DNA from: Nonlabens antarcticus
GTDB taxonomy: Bacteria; Bacteroidota; Bacteroidia; Flavobacteriales; Flavobacteriaceae
Direction: 5' to 3'
Length of the DNA stretch: 64,000 nt
Assembly (NCBI RefSeq): GCF_015356755.1
Contig: NZ_JADFCO010000066.1
Span: 558,001-622,000, forward strand
The notes beneath the pieces are model-generated. The model was not told the DNA's origin and did not search any database. It saw only the letters and a program-made list of their open reading frames with translations. The number at the start of each line of letters is the position of its first letter. Within the stretch, counting starts at the first letter, position 1. Of this stretch, positions 7,390-15,579 are shown one piece after another. The translations under genes were made by a program, and so were the position numbers.

Positions 7390-7424
7390 CTTAAAATTTG
7401 CTTTAGATTCTTCGATTAACATTG
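7390..7424 (+). promoter_or_regulatory. PmrA-box-like tandem repeats before the GT2/LAB_N/GT39 operon
   Basis: CTTAAAATTTG (7390) and CTTTAGATTCT (7401) are followed after 5 bp by TAACATTG (7417-7424), a 5-of-6 match to TAnnTTTG. A TTG at 7422 falls inside this element, which supports the ATG at 7455 as the start of the first gene. Confidence 0.7.
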
Positions 7425-7454
7425 TCTGTTAAACCAATAGTACCCAATCATCAA

Positions 7455-8168
7455 ATGACTCAATCGCTAACGATTATCGTTCCAGTTTATAACGAACAGG
7501 ACAATCTCAAAAGAGTTGAAACCGAACTCCAAGATTATATCGACTATGCACAAATCCCTACATCTGTTCTTTTTGTCAATGATGGTTCTAAAGATGCGAG
7601 TCTTGAGATTATTAGACAGATCTGTTTAGATAAACCACATTTCTATTATATCAATTTTGATAAGAATTATGGGTTGAGTGCAGCTATAAAAGCTGGTTTT
7701 GATAATGTTACTACTACATTGGTAGGTTATATAGATTCAGATTTGCAAACGAGTCCTAAGGATTTTGACTTGCTTCTTAAACATATTGGAGAATTTGATC
7801 TAATAACTGGTGTGCGATCCAACAGGAAGGACAGCTTTGTAAAAAATATGTCCTCTATAATAGCTAATAGAATACGTCGCAGTTTTACCCACGATGGTAT
7901 GGATGATACCGGTTGTCCCCTAAAAATTATCAAAACCGAATATGCACAGCGCATTCCCATGTTTAAGGGATTACACCGATTTTTACCTGCAATGATTTTA
8001 CTGCAAAATGGTAAAGTAAAACAGGTTCCCGTTAGTCATTTTGAACGTATCGCGGGAACCGCAAATTTTGGGGTTTGGAATAGGTTGCTTGGCCCGCTGA
8101 TGGATTGCTTCGCCTATTTGTGGATGAAGAAAAAATACATAAGCTATAAAGTAGCAGACAAAGAATGA
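7455..8168 (+). CDS. Family 2 glycosyltransferase (polyprenyl-phosphate sugar transferase, ArnC/DPM1-like)
   Basis: A 237-residue GT2 protein. IIVPVYNEQDNLKRVETELQ is the nucleotide-binding N-terminus, FVNDGSKDASLEII the ND-GS motif and GYIDSDLQTSPKDF the DxD metal site. No long membrane helices are present at the C-terminus, so it resembles dolichol-phosphate mannosyltransferase-type enzymes that charge polyprenyl phosphate with a sugar. I chose ATG 7455 because the upstream TTG at 7422 lies in the promoter element. The gene overlaps the next one by 4 bp and heads a three-gene operon, giving a pathway of epimerase, lipid-linked sugar, and GT39 transfer to the outer leaflet acceptor, like ArnC-ArnT. 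Confidence 0.9.
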   Translation: MTQSLTIIVPVYNEQDNLKRVETELQDYIDYAQIPTSVLFVNDGSKDASLEIIRQICLDKPHFYYINFDKNYGLSAAIKAGFDNVTTTLVGYIDSDLQTSPKDFDLLLKHIGEFDLITGVRSNRKDSFVKNMSSIIANRIRRSFTHDGMDDTGCPLKIIKTEYAQRIPMFKGLHRFLPAMILLQNGKVKQVPVSHFERIAGTANFGVWNRLLGPLMDCFAYLWMKKKYISYKVADKE

Positions 8169-8785
8169 GCGATTGGCTGGTCTATACCATAGGTTTTGCT
8201 GCCCAAATACTCTTTTCAGGACGCTCCATATTACAATGGATCATTTCTGAAAAGAACAAGCGCGTATTGACTCCAGTGCTATTCTGGCAACTCAGTCTTA
8301 TTGCTTCATTTCTATTATTTATCTACGGGTATGCTAGGGATGATTTTGCGATTATGCTCGGTCAAATGTTGACCTATTTCATCTATATACGTAACATGCA
8401 CTTGCAGGGACAATGGATCAAATTCCCCAAAATATTACGCTGGTTTCTTTACTTATTTCCATTTATAATTCTCTTCATAGGTTATAACAATAACGTGTAT
8501 GATAGAGAGCTTTTATTCCAGAACGATGCCATTCCCACATGGTTGTTATTGTTGGGGATTATTGCCCAGGTCGTCTTTACATTGAGGTTTGTTTATCAAT
8601 GGATATATTCTGAAAAACGGAAGGAATCCTCTCTACCCATGGGATTTTGGGTTCTGAGTCTAGTGGGTGCATTAATAATTCTTATTTATGCTATAATTCG
8701 TAAAGATCCCGTACTGTTAGCAGGTCATATTTTAGGCTCTTTTCTATATCTGCGCAATATTGTAATTCTTAAACGTCAACGATGA
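8165..8785 (+). CDS. Membrane protein with two LAB_N (lipid A biosynthesis N-terminal) domains
   Basis: 206 residues with about six to seven hydrophobic helices arranged as a duplicated LAB_N domain (PF07578). The copies are near 5-75 (FAAQILFSGRSILQWIISEK ... LGQMLTYFIYIRNMHL) and 120-202 (IIAQVVFTLRFVYQWIYSEK ... LAGHILGSFLYLRNIVIL). Each has the signature Q-x(3)-F-x(2)-R-x(3)-QW-x-x-SEK. The family is a small membrane domain found with glycosyltransferases that act on lipid A or lipid-linked sugars, and may flip or present the lipid-linked sugar. Start and stop overlap both neighbours by 4 bp, so it is co-translated with the GT2 and GT39 genes. Confidence 0.9.
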   Translation: MSDWLVYTIGFAAQILFSGRSILQWIISEKNKRVLTPVLFWQLSLIASFLLFIYGYARDDFAIMLGQMLTYFIYIRNMHLQGQWIKFPKILRWFLYLFPFIILFIGYNNNVYDRELLFQNDAIPTWLLLLGIIAQVVFTLRFVYQWIYSEKRKESSLPMGFWVLSLVGALIILIYAIIRKDPVLLAGHILGSFLYLRNIVILKRQR

Positions 8786-10455
8786 GAGCGTATATTGAAA
8801 AACATCCATATTTAACCATTATTATTTTATGGTTTTTTGTTTTTACTGCGCACTTGGGAACACTTTATCCCAACATTATGGAAGCGCGCAACTTTGTGAC
8901 GGCGCGTGAGATGATAACAGACGGCAACTGGATCCTAACCACAATGGATGGTTTACCTCGCTATGAAAAACCGCCATTGCCTACATGGCTTACCGCAGCT
9001 TCGGCACAGGTTTTTGGGCTGGATAATATTGCAGCATTGAGATTGCCTGCTGCAATAGTTACTCTTGCACTGTTGTTTATGATGTACTCGCTTTCAAGGA
9101 GCATAGTGACGCAGAAGTTCATGCAGTGCGAAGTTGAAGTACGAGAGCTGACCAACGACAAACTCTATGCACTCATTACAACATTGATCTTGGGAACGTC
9201 ATTCTATATCATATTTGCAGGCCGAAACGGGACTTGGGATATTTTCGCACATTCTTTCATGCTCATCGGTATCTACTTTCTGTTTCAATTGTTTGAGCTA
9301 AAATCAGCTAATTATAAAAACGCATTACTCGCAGGATTGTTCATAGGATTATCCTTTATGTCCAAAGGACCAGTTTCACACTATGCATTATTACTACCGT
9401 TCCTGATTGCCTACGGTTTCATTTATAAATTCAAGGGGTTCCATAAAAAATGGTTGCCCATAATTTTGATGATCGTTCTAATTGCAGCATTATCGTCATG
9501 GTGGGCGATCTACATCTATCAAATGGACACCGCAGAAGCCACCAGAATAGCCGAAAAGGAATCAAGCCGTTGGATAGGCTACGAACTCAAACCGTTCTAT
9601 TATTACTGGAGCTTTTTCACGCAATCTGGAATATGGACGATACCGGCATTTATCTGTCTTTTATATCCATACCTTAAGTCTCGAGTTTCAAATCTCAAAG
9701 CTTATCAGTTTGCATTACTATGGACAGTTGCAGCGGTCGTACTACTATCTCTTATTCCCACTAAAAAATCACGTTATCTATTACCCGTATTGATTCCACT
9801 GGCGATGACGGTTGGTTTTTACATCCAATTTCTATTCAATAATTTTCATTCGTTGACTAGCAAATTAGAAAAGTGGCCGGTCTATTTTAATTATGGATTG
9901 ATTGCGACTATCGGTATTGCGTTCCCATTGGGTGCATTTCTATATTTTGGGGATAACCTGGACGGTAATTACTTTTTTTATATTCTTTCTTCTATTGCTT
10001 TATTTGCAACTGGCGTCTTTATTTTCTATCAGTTGAGAAAAAAGAATTTTGCCCTAACATTCTATGGAACAGTAGCGTTTGTAATGTTGGTTATGAGTCT
10101 AGGTTTTCCTTTATCTGAGGCGCTATTGGGAAACCCAACTTACAATTCTATCTCCGTATTAAAAGAAAGTGAGACACCTGTTTATGTACTGAATGATCTT
10201 GCTCCAGAGATGGTTTGGGATTATGGAAAGGCCTCTATTAAAATCACTAAGGAAGAGTTGATCAATAGAGAAGCACTGCAGGAGATTGGTATATTGACAT
10301 ATCCATCCATAGAAAAAAACAGCCTTGACTTCTTAAAGGAAAAATATCGGGTGGAATGGAAGGAAACCTTCGACCTTAATCCGGTTGACAGCAGTAAAAA
10401 TAGTTATAAGAATAGACTTAAAAATGACTATTATATAATTTCAAGAAAAAAGTAG
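8782..10455 (+). CDS. GT39 family (ArnT-like) lipid glycosyltransferase 1
   Basis: A 557-residue polytopic membrane protein of GT-C fold. The first periplasmic loop has MEARNFVTAREMITDGNWI and the RYEKPPLPTWL motif, the acidic-Arg and KPP signatures of ArnT/PMT-type transferases that use a polyprenyl-phosphate sugar. FYIIFAGRN and SKGPVSHYALLLPF are further ArnT-like segments (the SKGP motif). About 12 membrane helices precede a soluble C-terminal domain from roughly residue 455. It is the last gene of the GT2 / LAB_N operon (4-bp overlap). The likely reaction is transfer of a sugar from polyprenyl phosphate to lipid A or another envelope lipid; the sugar is not known. Confidence 0.9.
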   Translation: MRAYIEKHPYLTIIILWFFVFTAHLGTLYPNIMEARNFVTAREMITDGNWILTTMDGLPRYEKPPLPTWLTAASAQVFGLDNIAALRLPAAIVTLALLFMMYSLSRSIVTQKFMQCEVEVRELTNDKLYALITTLILGTSFYIIFAGRNGTWDIFAHSFMLIGIYFLFQLFELKSANYKNALLAGLFIGLSFMSKGPVSHYALLLPFLIAYGFIYKFKGFHKKWLPIILMIVLIAALSSWWAIYIYQMDTAEATRIAEKESSRWIGYELKPFYYYWSFFTQSGIWTIPAFICLLYPYLKSRVSNLKAYQFALLWTVAAVVLLSLIPTKKSRYLLPVLIPLAMTVGFYIQFLFNNFHSLTSKLEKWPVYFNYGLIATIGIAFPLGAFLYFGDNLDGNYFFYILSSIALFATGVFIFYQLRKKNFALTFYGTVAFVMLVMSLGFPLSEALLGNPTYNSISVLKESETPVYVLNDLAPEMVWDYGKASIKITKEELINREALQEIGILTYPSIEKNSLDFLKEKYRVEWKETFDLNPVDSSKNSYKNRLKNDYYIISRKK

Positions 10456-10458
10456 TGC

Positions 10459-10515
10459 CTTTAGAATTGCTTCAGATTCTGTTTAAGTTTCAATTAGATT
10501 CTTAATTCACATTTG
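10459..10515 (+). promoter_or_regulatory. PmrA-box-like quadruple repeat before the second GT39 gene
   Basis: Four contiguous 11-bp units: CTTTAGAATTG (10459), CTTCAGATTCT (10470), GTTTAAGTTTC (10481) and AATTAGATTCT (10492). After 5 bp comes CACATTTG (10508-10515), a 5-of-6 match to TAnnTTTG. The GTG start is at 10534, so the second GT39 gene has its own promoter although it follows the first closely. Confidence 0.75.
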
Positions 10516-10533
10516 CAATTCTAAATTGTAATT

Positions 10534-12186
10534 GTGATCCTTAAGAACACCACAGATCGTTACTACCTTCTTTTCCTTTTGGTGGTATTTACTATTTTAC
10601 TTCTAGGTTTGGGAAGCTATGGACTGGCAGAAACCAGCGAGGCTCGCTATGCAGAAATTAGTCGCGAGATGTTCGTCTATGGCGACTATCTCAATCCAGA
10701 ATTGTTGGGAATCTTCCACTTTCACAAACCTCCTGTTGTTTATTACATCACGTCATTAGGATATCAAATTTTCGGCATCAATGAATTTGGAGCTCGGTTC
10801 TTTCTCCAGGTCGCTGTAGTAATACAATTAATGCTCGTCTACCGTATCACAGATACACTGTATAAAGACAAGAAACTAGCCTTTATGGCTGGATTGATCT
10901 ATTTCTCGATGCCCATCGTGTTGATATCAAGCCGAAACCTAACCACAGATGCATTCGTGACAACATTTATTATCTCATCCATCTACTGTTGGCAGGTATA
11001 TGCAACAAAAAATAAAACGCTATTTCTATATCTTTTTTATGGACTTGTAGGCATCGCATTATTGACTAAAGGCCCTGTTGCTCTATTATTTGTAGCAGTC
11101 TACATCATTTGTAGCAAGATTGTTCTAAAAAAGGGATGGAAAATAAATGTTCATCATATAATTGGTTTTTTGCTTTGCATAGCCATCGGCGCCAGTTGGT
11201 ATGTGATGGTCATGATCGAGAATCCTAAATTGTGGGACTATTTCGTAGAAAAACAATTGCTTTCCAGAGTTAATTCTGACTCGTTCAATCGATCCAAACC
11301 ATTTTGGTTTTATCTTCCAATAGTGCTGGGCTTGCTTTTACCATACTGGATTGCCTTACTACCTAAACTTAAATCCAATTTCAAATCTCTTTTAAATAAG
11401 AAACCAGAAACCAAGATTCTATTTTATTCCAGCATTATCCTGATAGGATTATTCTCGATTTTCAGCACCAAACTTATTATGTACATCCTACCTATCTTCT
11501 GGATGCCATCCATAGTCATAGCAGTAGAAATTAAGAAAGCCAAACAAAAAACGAGGGATCTTATAAATATCGTCTATGCCATTTTATTGGGCCTGCTGTT
11601 ATTAGGGATCTATTTATGTTGGTTTTTAGAAATTATACATATCAATATATCTTATAAGGTTCTCTCCATCATTACTGGAGTTAGTATGGTATTCTTTATC
11701 ATTTTCCAGTTAATTGAGAGAGAGAACACTTTTAAACCCGCAATATTGGCGGGTTCTTTTGGAGCTGCAATTATTATTATTTCTACAACGGTCATGGCTC
11801 ATAATAGTTCCTTAACCAACTCTACCAGAGATATGGTACATTTCATAGATGGTATATCAAAGGATCAAGACAAGACTATTTTAGTCTACAATTACCTTTT
11901 GACATCCATTCCATTTTATACAGATGATATTGAAATAACCGTTGATTCAGGACACGATACGACACGCCGCGAGATCCAATTTGAGAACGATGAAACATGG
12001 GAAGAGCATCTGTGGGACATTAAAAAGGAAAGCACGATCTCTAGATTAAGTTCGCTTTCGCGGAAGCGGAACACCTATCTACTTATCCGTAATAAAAGTG
12101 AAAAGGATCCTCAAATAATCCCTATAGAAAACAATTTCAATAGCCACAAAAGTTATCCGAAATGGACGCTGTACTACAATAAATAG
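10534..12186 (+). CDS. GT39 family (ArnT-like) lipid glycosyltransferase 2
   Basis: A 550-residue GT-C membrane protein starting at GTG 10534. The signature loop is TSEARYAEISREMFVYGDYL followed by HFHKPPVVYYITS, and LLTKGPVALLF is the SKGP-like motif. These match ArnT-type 4-amino-arabinose transferases more closely than the first copy does. The C-terminal third is soluble. A degenerate palindrome copy near the 3' end encodes SLSRKRN. The stop TAG at 12184-12186 lies just before the box of the next unit. With its own quadruple box it is probably an independent transcription unit of the same regulon, acting on a second acceptor or sugar. Confidence 0.9.
   Translation: MILKNTTDRYYLLFLLVVFTILLLGLGSYGLAETSEARYAEISREMFVYGDYLNPELLGIFHFHKPPVVYYITSLGYQIFGINEFGARFFLQVAVVIQLMLVYRITDTLYKDKKLAFMAGLIYFSMPIVLISSRNLTTDAFVTTFIISSIYCWQVYATKNKTLFLYLFYGLVGIALLTKGPVALLFVAVYIICSKIVLKKGWKINVHHIIGFLLCIAIGASWYVMVMIENPKLWDYFVEKQLLSRVNSDSFNRSKPFWFYLPIVLGLLLPYWIALLPKLKSNFKSLLNKKPETKILFYSSIILIGLFSIFSTKLIMYILPIFWMPSIVIAVEIKKAKQKTRDLINIVYAILLGLLLLGIYLCWFLEIIHINISYKVLSIITGVSMVFFIIFQLIERENTFKPAILAGSFGAAIIIISTTVMAHNSSLTNSTRDMVHFIDGISKDQDKTILVYNYLLTSIPFYTDDIEITVDSGHDTTRREIQFENDETWEEHLWDIKKESTISRLSSLSRKRNTYLLIRNKSEKDPQIIPIENNFNSHKSYPKWTLYYNK
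12051..12068. repeat. Genome palindrome copy 4 (one mismatch, in GT39 gene)
   Basis: TTCGCTTTCGCGGAAGCG, with A to G in the right arm. It encodes S-L-S-R-K-R near the C-terminus of the second GT39 protein, which is the second of the three reading frames. Confidence 0.85.
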
Positions 12187-12189
12187 CAA

Positions 12190-12246
12190 CTTTAGATTTC
12201 CTTTAGAATTGCTTTAAGTTTTAAAAAGATTGTACCTACATATTTG
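12190..12246 (+). promoter_or_regulatory. PmrA-box-like repeats before the PAP2 pair
   Basis: CTTTAGATTTC (12190), CTTTAGAATTG (12201) and CTTTAAGTTTT (12212) are three clear 11-bp units. A weak fourth, AAAAAGATTGT (12223), ends 5 bp before CATATTTG (12239-12246), a 5-of-6 match to TAnnTTTG. The ATG at 12305 leaves a leader of about 50 nt. Confidence 0.72.
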
Positions 12247-12304
12247 TCTACACTAAAAAAATACTAATAGATCAACATTTACTTTAATTTATACCAATAA
12301 CTGA

Positions 12305-12892
12305 ATGTTTATCCATTTTCAAAATCTGAAATCGTTCCTGATGGCGATTACAGTAATCTTTACTTTATTCTTTTCACAGTACGCTGGCGCACAAGACACG
12401 GCAATTACAAAGCCTGTTGTGGGGACAACCCAGAAAATAGGCGATGTAATATTATTTGCGCTGCCCGTGGCAACACTTGGAACGACCTTTATCATAGGCG
12501 ATAATCAAGGCGCATGGCAGTTTACCAAAGGTTTTTTATTGACAGAAGCGGTAACTTATGGCTTGAAAGTAAGTGTAAATAAACAACGTCCAGATAGGAG
12601 CAACGACAACTCATTTCCATCGGGTCATACATCTGCCGTATTTCATAGCGCAGGATTTATCCATCGCCGTTACGGGTTAAAATATGCGCTACCAGCCTAT
12701 GCGCTGGCAGGATTTACGGCAGCCAGTCGCATTGATTCAAAAAAGCATGACATACTGGATGTAGCTGCTGGAACGGTTATAGGACTGGGAAGCAGCCTAC
12801 TATTCACAACAGAATACCAACAGGAACATATGGAATTGACCTACAGCAATTTTGAGGGAAGTCACATGGTTGGATTTAAATATAAGTTTTGA
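12305..12892 (+). CDS. PAP2-family phosphatase with signal peptide
   Basis: This 195-residue protein has an N-terminal hydrophobic signal ending near QYAGAQ. PAP2 motifs: KVSVNKQRPD (motif 1), NSFPSGHTSAVF (motif 2) and ASRIDSKKHDILDVAAG (motif 3, SRxxxxxHxxxD). Unlike the 3818-4546 protein it has few membrane helices, so it is probably a periplasmic or outer-membrane-associated acid phosphatase/lipid phosphatase. Its last bases are immediately followed by the ATG of a second PAP2 gene (12894), so the two are co-expressed. Membership in the CTTTAGA regulon points to dephosphorylation of lipid A, but other phosphate esters cannot be excluded. Confidence 0.9.
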   Translation: MFIHFQNLKSFLMAITVIFTLFFSQYAGAQDTAITKPVVGTTQKIGDVILFALPVATLGTTFIIGDNQGAWQFTKGFLLTEAVTYGLKVSVNKQRPDRSNDNSFPSGHTSAVFHSAGFIHRRYGLKYALPAYALAGFTAASRIDSKKHDILDVAAGTVIGLGSSLLFTTEYQQEHMELTYSNFEGSHMVGFKYKF

Positions 12893-12893
12893 T

Positions 12894-13610
12894 ATGAAAA
12901 TTCTACTTGTCTTTCTCGTATTATGTTTGATCTCATTAGGTAGCATTCATGCTCAAAAGGTCAACGACACACTTAAAAATAATACTGCCTTATGGAAACA
13001 GTTCATTGTTCCAGCAGGATTGACCGGCGGTGCATTATTATTGAACAATTCAAGGTTTGAGAAAGACTTGCAACTAAGATTGAATAGTAATGCAAATACC
13101 TCTATTGACGACTATACAAGGTTTGCTCCAGTCGCACAAATGTATATTACAGATATTGCTGGTGTTCAATCAAGAAGCCACTGGTTTGATCAAACCAAGA
13201 ACCTTGGAATCTCCTTACTACTTATAGATCTGGTAACAACCCAGTTAAAAAAGAATATCGAGAAAGACAGGCCCAGCGGCGATAATTCAAATGCCTTTCC
13301 ATCTGCCCATAGCGCATACGCTTTTACAACTGCCACTGTTTTATACCAGGAATTTAAAGATACCAGTCCTATACTTGCTTATAGCGGTTATGGCTTTGCT
13401 GTTGCTACGGCTGGTCTACGTGTAGCAAAAAATGCACATTTCGTTTCTGATGTTTTGTTGGGTGCTGGAATAGGTATGGGGATAGTTAAACTAGTTTATT
13501 TGCTAGATCATCTCTATGCTTGGAATCCATTTTTAAAAAATGACAACATAGTAATTGTACCATCGGTAGGAAATCAAACCTACGGTCTCGCTGGTATTAT
13601 AAATTTTTAG
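12894..13610 (+). CDS. Second PAP2-family phosphatase with signal peptide
   Basis: 238 residues from ATG 12894, one base after the previous stop; I chose it because MKILLVFLVLCLISLGSIHA is a complete signal peptide, while the longer frame from 12852 is antisense-like overlap with the preceding gene. Motifs: KKNIEKDRPSGD (motif 1), NAFPSAHSAYAFT (motif 2, PSAH rather than PSGH) and AKNAHFVSDVLLGAG (motif 3), where the usual SR is replaced by LRVAKNAH. The altered motif 3 still keeps the His and Asp. It looks like a divergent member of the acid phosphatase family, probably with a different substrate from its neighbour. Confidence 0.87.
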   Translation: MKILLVFLVLCLISLGSIHAQKVNDTLKNNTALWKQFIVPAGLTGGALLLNNSRFEKDLQLRLNSNANTSIDDYTRFAPVAQMYITDIAGVQSRSHWFDQTKNLGISLLLIDLVTTQLKKNIEKDRPSGDNSNAFPSAHSAYAFTTATVLYQEFKDTSPILAYSGYGFAVATAGLRVAKNAHFVSDVLLGAGIGMGIVKLVYLLDHLYAWNPFLKNDNIVIVPSVGNQTYGLAGIINF

Positions 13611-13613
13611 GTA

Positions 13614-14210
13614 ATGAATAAGGAACTCATAGATAAAGTTCGAGTATATTGTAAAGAAGTCATGGAATCAAGTAGGTGTAAAAAGCTACAATTCCACAAC
13701 TGGCAACACACAAAGGATGTTGTAGAAAATTCAGAATTGATAGCTAGAAACGAAAAACTAACTGAGGAAATGGTTGAAGAATTGATCATATCTTCTTATT
13801 TCCATGATCTAGGAAATACGCAAGGATCAACAGATCATGAAAAACGTAGTTGTGAATATGCACAAGAATTTTTGACTGCTCAAGGATATTCCGACCAAAA
13901 AATCATGAATATTCTTTATAATATCAAGGCTACAACGATGCCTCAACATCCAGAGACCATTTCTGAAAAAGTGATTTGCGATGCAGATCTTGCGCATTTA
14001 GGAAAAGCAAATTTCTTAGATAAGAATAAAGCGTTGCGTTTAGAATGGGAACGCTACAGTAATGTTTTATTTACTGATGAGCAATGGATAGGAATGAATG
14101 TTTCTTTTTTGTCCCAGCATTCTTTTCATACAGACTTTGCCAAAGAGTATTATGGGACTCAAAAGATTGAAAATATAAAAGCCTTAAACATTTATAAATC
14201 CGTAGGATAG
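13614..14210 (+). CDS. HD-domain phosphohydrolase
   Basis: 198 residues. The HD superfamily metal ligands are visible in order: FHNWQHTKDVV (first His), SSYFHDLGNT (HD pair), PETISEKVICDADLAHLG (last Asp). This is the arrangement of small stand-alone HD hydrolases acting on nucleotides or phosphate esters. It begins 3 bases after the stop of the second PAP2 gene and is probably the last gene of that operon. No signal peptide, so cytoplasmic. Substrate unknown. Confidence 0.87.
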   Translation: MNKELIDKVRVYCKEVMESSRCKKLQFHNWQHTKDVVENSELIARNEKLTEEMVEELIISSYFHDLGNTQGSTDHEKRSCEYAQEFLTAQGYSDQKIMNILYNIKATTMPQHPETISEKVICDADLAHLGKANFLDKNKALRLEWERYSNVLFTDEQWIGMNVSFLSQHSFHTDFAKEYYGTQKIENIKALNIYKSVG

Positions 14211-14357
14211 TGATGGTGTGATTTCATCAAAATACTGATCTTATTTAAAAAGTGACGTGAACCACTTCTTGTTAATATTGTGATAATTCCTTAATAATCA
14301 AGAACTGCTATTGCCGTATTCTCGTTTGTTAGGTCATATAACCATAAAACAACAAAG

Positions 14358-14981
14358 ATGAAAATTCAAAGTATTTTAAAAGTATCTGCACTGTGCGCAG
14401 CAATCACTTTAGCTTCTTGTGGTCCTAAAAAAAATATGGACAACAATAAAATGGGGGATAAGGAAATGATGAAGGATGATGGTATGATGGAGAATGAGAA
14501 AACCGTGATGGTAGGAGGAGCAGCAATGTACCCTTCAAAGAATATTGTAGAAAATGCAGTTAATTCTAAAGATCACACAACATTAGTGGCTGCCGTAACC
14601 GCTGCTGGTTTAGTAGAAACTTTGCAAGGTGAAGGACCTTTCACAGTATTTGCGCCTACAAACGCAGCCTTTGATAAATTGCCAAAGGGAACAGTGGCGA
14701 CATTAGTTATGCCAGAAAATAAGGCAAAGCTTCAATCGATATTGACATATCACGTTGTTGCCGGTAAATTTTCTGCTAAGAACATAATTGATGCTATTAA
14801 TAAAAATAACGGGTCGTTCACCGTGGATACTGTAAATGGCGAGCAATTAACGGCCACTTTAAAAAACGGAAAAGTAATTTTGACAGATCAAAAGGGACAA
14901 ACTTCCACAGTAACAATCGCAGATGTTAATCAATCTAACGGAGTGATTCACGTTGTTGATACCGTACTATTACCAGCTTAA
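14358..14981 (+). CDS. Fasciclin-domain lipoprotein
   Basis: 207 residues with a lipoprotein signal (ALCAAITLASCGPKK, lipobox Cys about 21). A short Met/Lys/Asp-rich linker (DNNKMGDKEMMKDDGMMENE) precedes one FAS1 domain of about 130 residues. FAS1 landmarks are LVAAVTAAGLVETLQGEGPFTVFAPTNAAFDKL (H1-like) and LTYHVVAGKFSAKNI, ending NGVIHVVDTVLLP. FAS1 proteins mediate surface adhesion. It is monocistronic and is followed by a strong terminator. Confidence 0.93.
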   Translation: MKIQSILKVSALCAAITLASCGPKKNMDNNKMGDKEMMKDDGMMENEKTVMVGGAAMYPSKNIVENAVNSKDHTTLVAAVTAAGLVETLQGEGPFTVFAPTNAAFDKLPKGTVATLVMPENKAKLQSILTYHVVAGKFSAKNIIDAINKNNGSFTVDTVNGEQLTATLKNGKVILTDQKGQTSTVTIADVNQSNGVIHVVDTVLLPA

Positions 14982-15004
14982 TTAATCAATTAAGTTTACA
15001 TGTT

Positions 15005-15030
15005 AAAGCTACCTTCGGGTAGCTTTTTTT
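15005..15030 (+). terminator. Intrinsic terminator after the fasciclin gene
   Basis: AAAGCTACC, loop TTCG, GGTAGCTTT, then a run of T. A 9-bp stem with a UUCG tetraloop, 24 bp past the stop codon. Confidence 0.92.
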
Positions 15031-15579
15031 ATGTCATTATTTTTATAAATAGTATAACAGGATCCAAAAGCAATCTCAATAATTCTTCATACTACTGCAG
15101 CATATAAGACAAGAAAAGAGAATAATTGCTATTCATATTTTAGTGTAAAGTATAGAATCTCGATTTTAAATAGAATTTTTAATTTCTATGTCATGGCAGA
15201 TTTAGAATTTAATCGTCATTGGTATCGATAAGGTTGAAGCTGATTTTTAAATTTAACGAATATAAAAATCAGATTAGTAAAGCACTATTGATTGATAGTC
15301 ATATCTCGGAGGTTCATTTGTTATTCAACTCACTAATCGTTTTAATACCTGGCCATATTTTATCTAAACTGATTTAAAGGGTAGCATTTAGACGTTTAAA
15401 TTATGTTCGCTTTCGCGAAAGCGAACTTGAGATAGCACTAATAGATCTCATAATTATGAACAACACTTAAATTATAGGAATTCTTTATAAGTATTCAAGA
15501 TGCTAGACTTTAATTTTAAAGAAGGTAAAATCTTGTAAATAAATAGAATAGAAATAATCACATTTATAAATAAACAATT
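15031..15579. other. Intergenic, 549 bp, mostly featureless
   Basis: Strongly AT-rich with no open frame of note in any direction. It contains palindrome copy 5 (15405-15426). The aldehyde dehydrogenase promoter must lie near its right end, but I found no clear TAnnTTTG element. Confidence 0.5.
15405..15426. repeat. Genome palindrome copy 5 (perfect 22 bp, intergenic)
   Basis: The 20-bp consensus palindrome with an additional G at the left and C at the right, so 11-bp perfect arms. It is in the intergenic region about 150 bp upstream of the aldehyde dehydrogenase gene. Confidence 0.95.

Noticed and set aside
7422-7454. TTG start of the GT2 gene
   Set aside because: It falls inside the proposed -7 element; ATG 7455 matches the family start.
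12852-12893. Longer start for the second PAP2 gene
   Set aside because: It overlaps the first PAP2 gene, and the ATG at 12894 gives an intact signal peptide.
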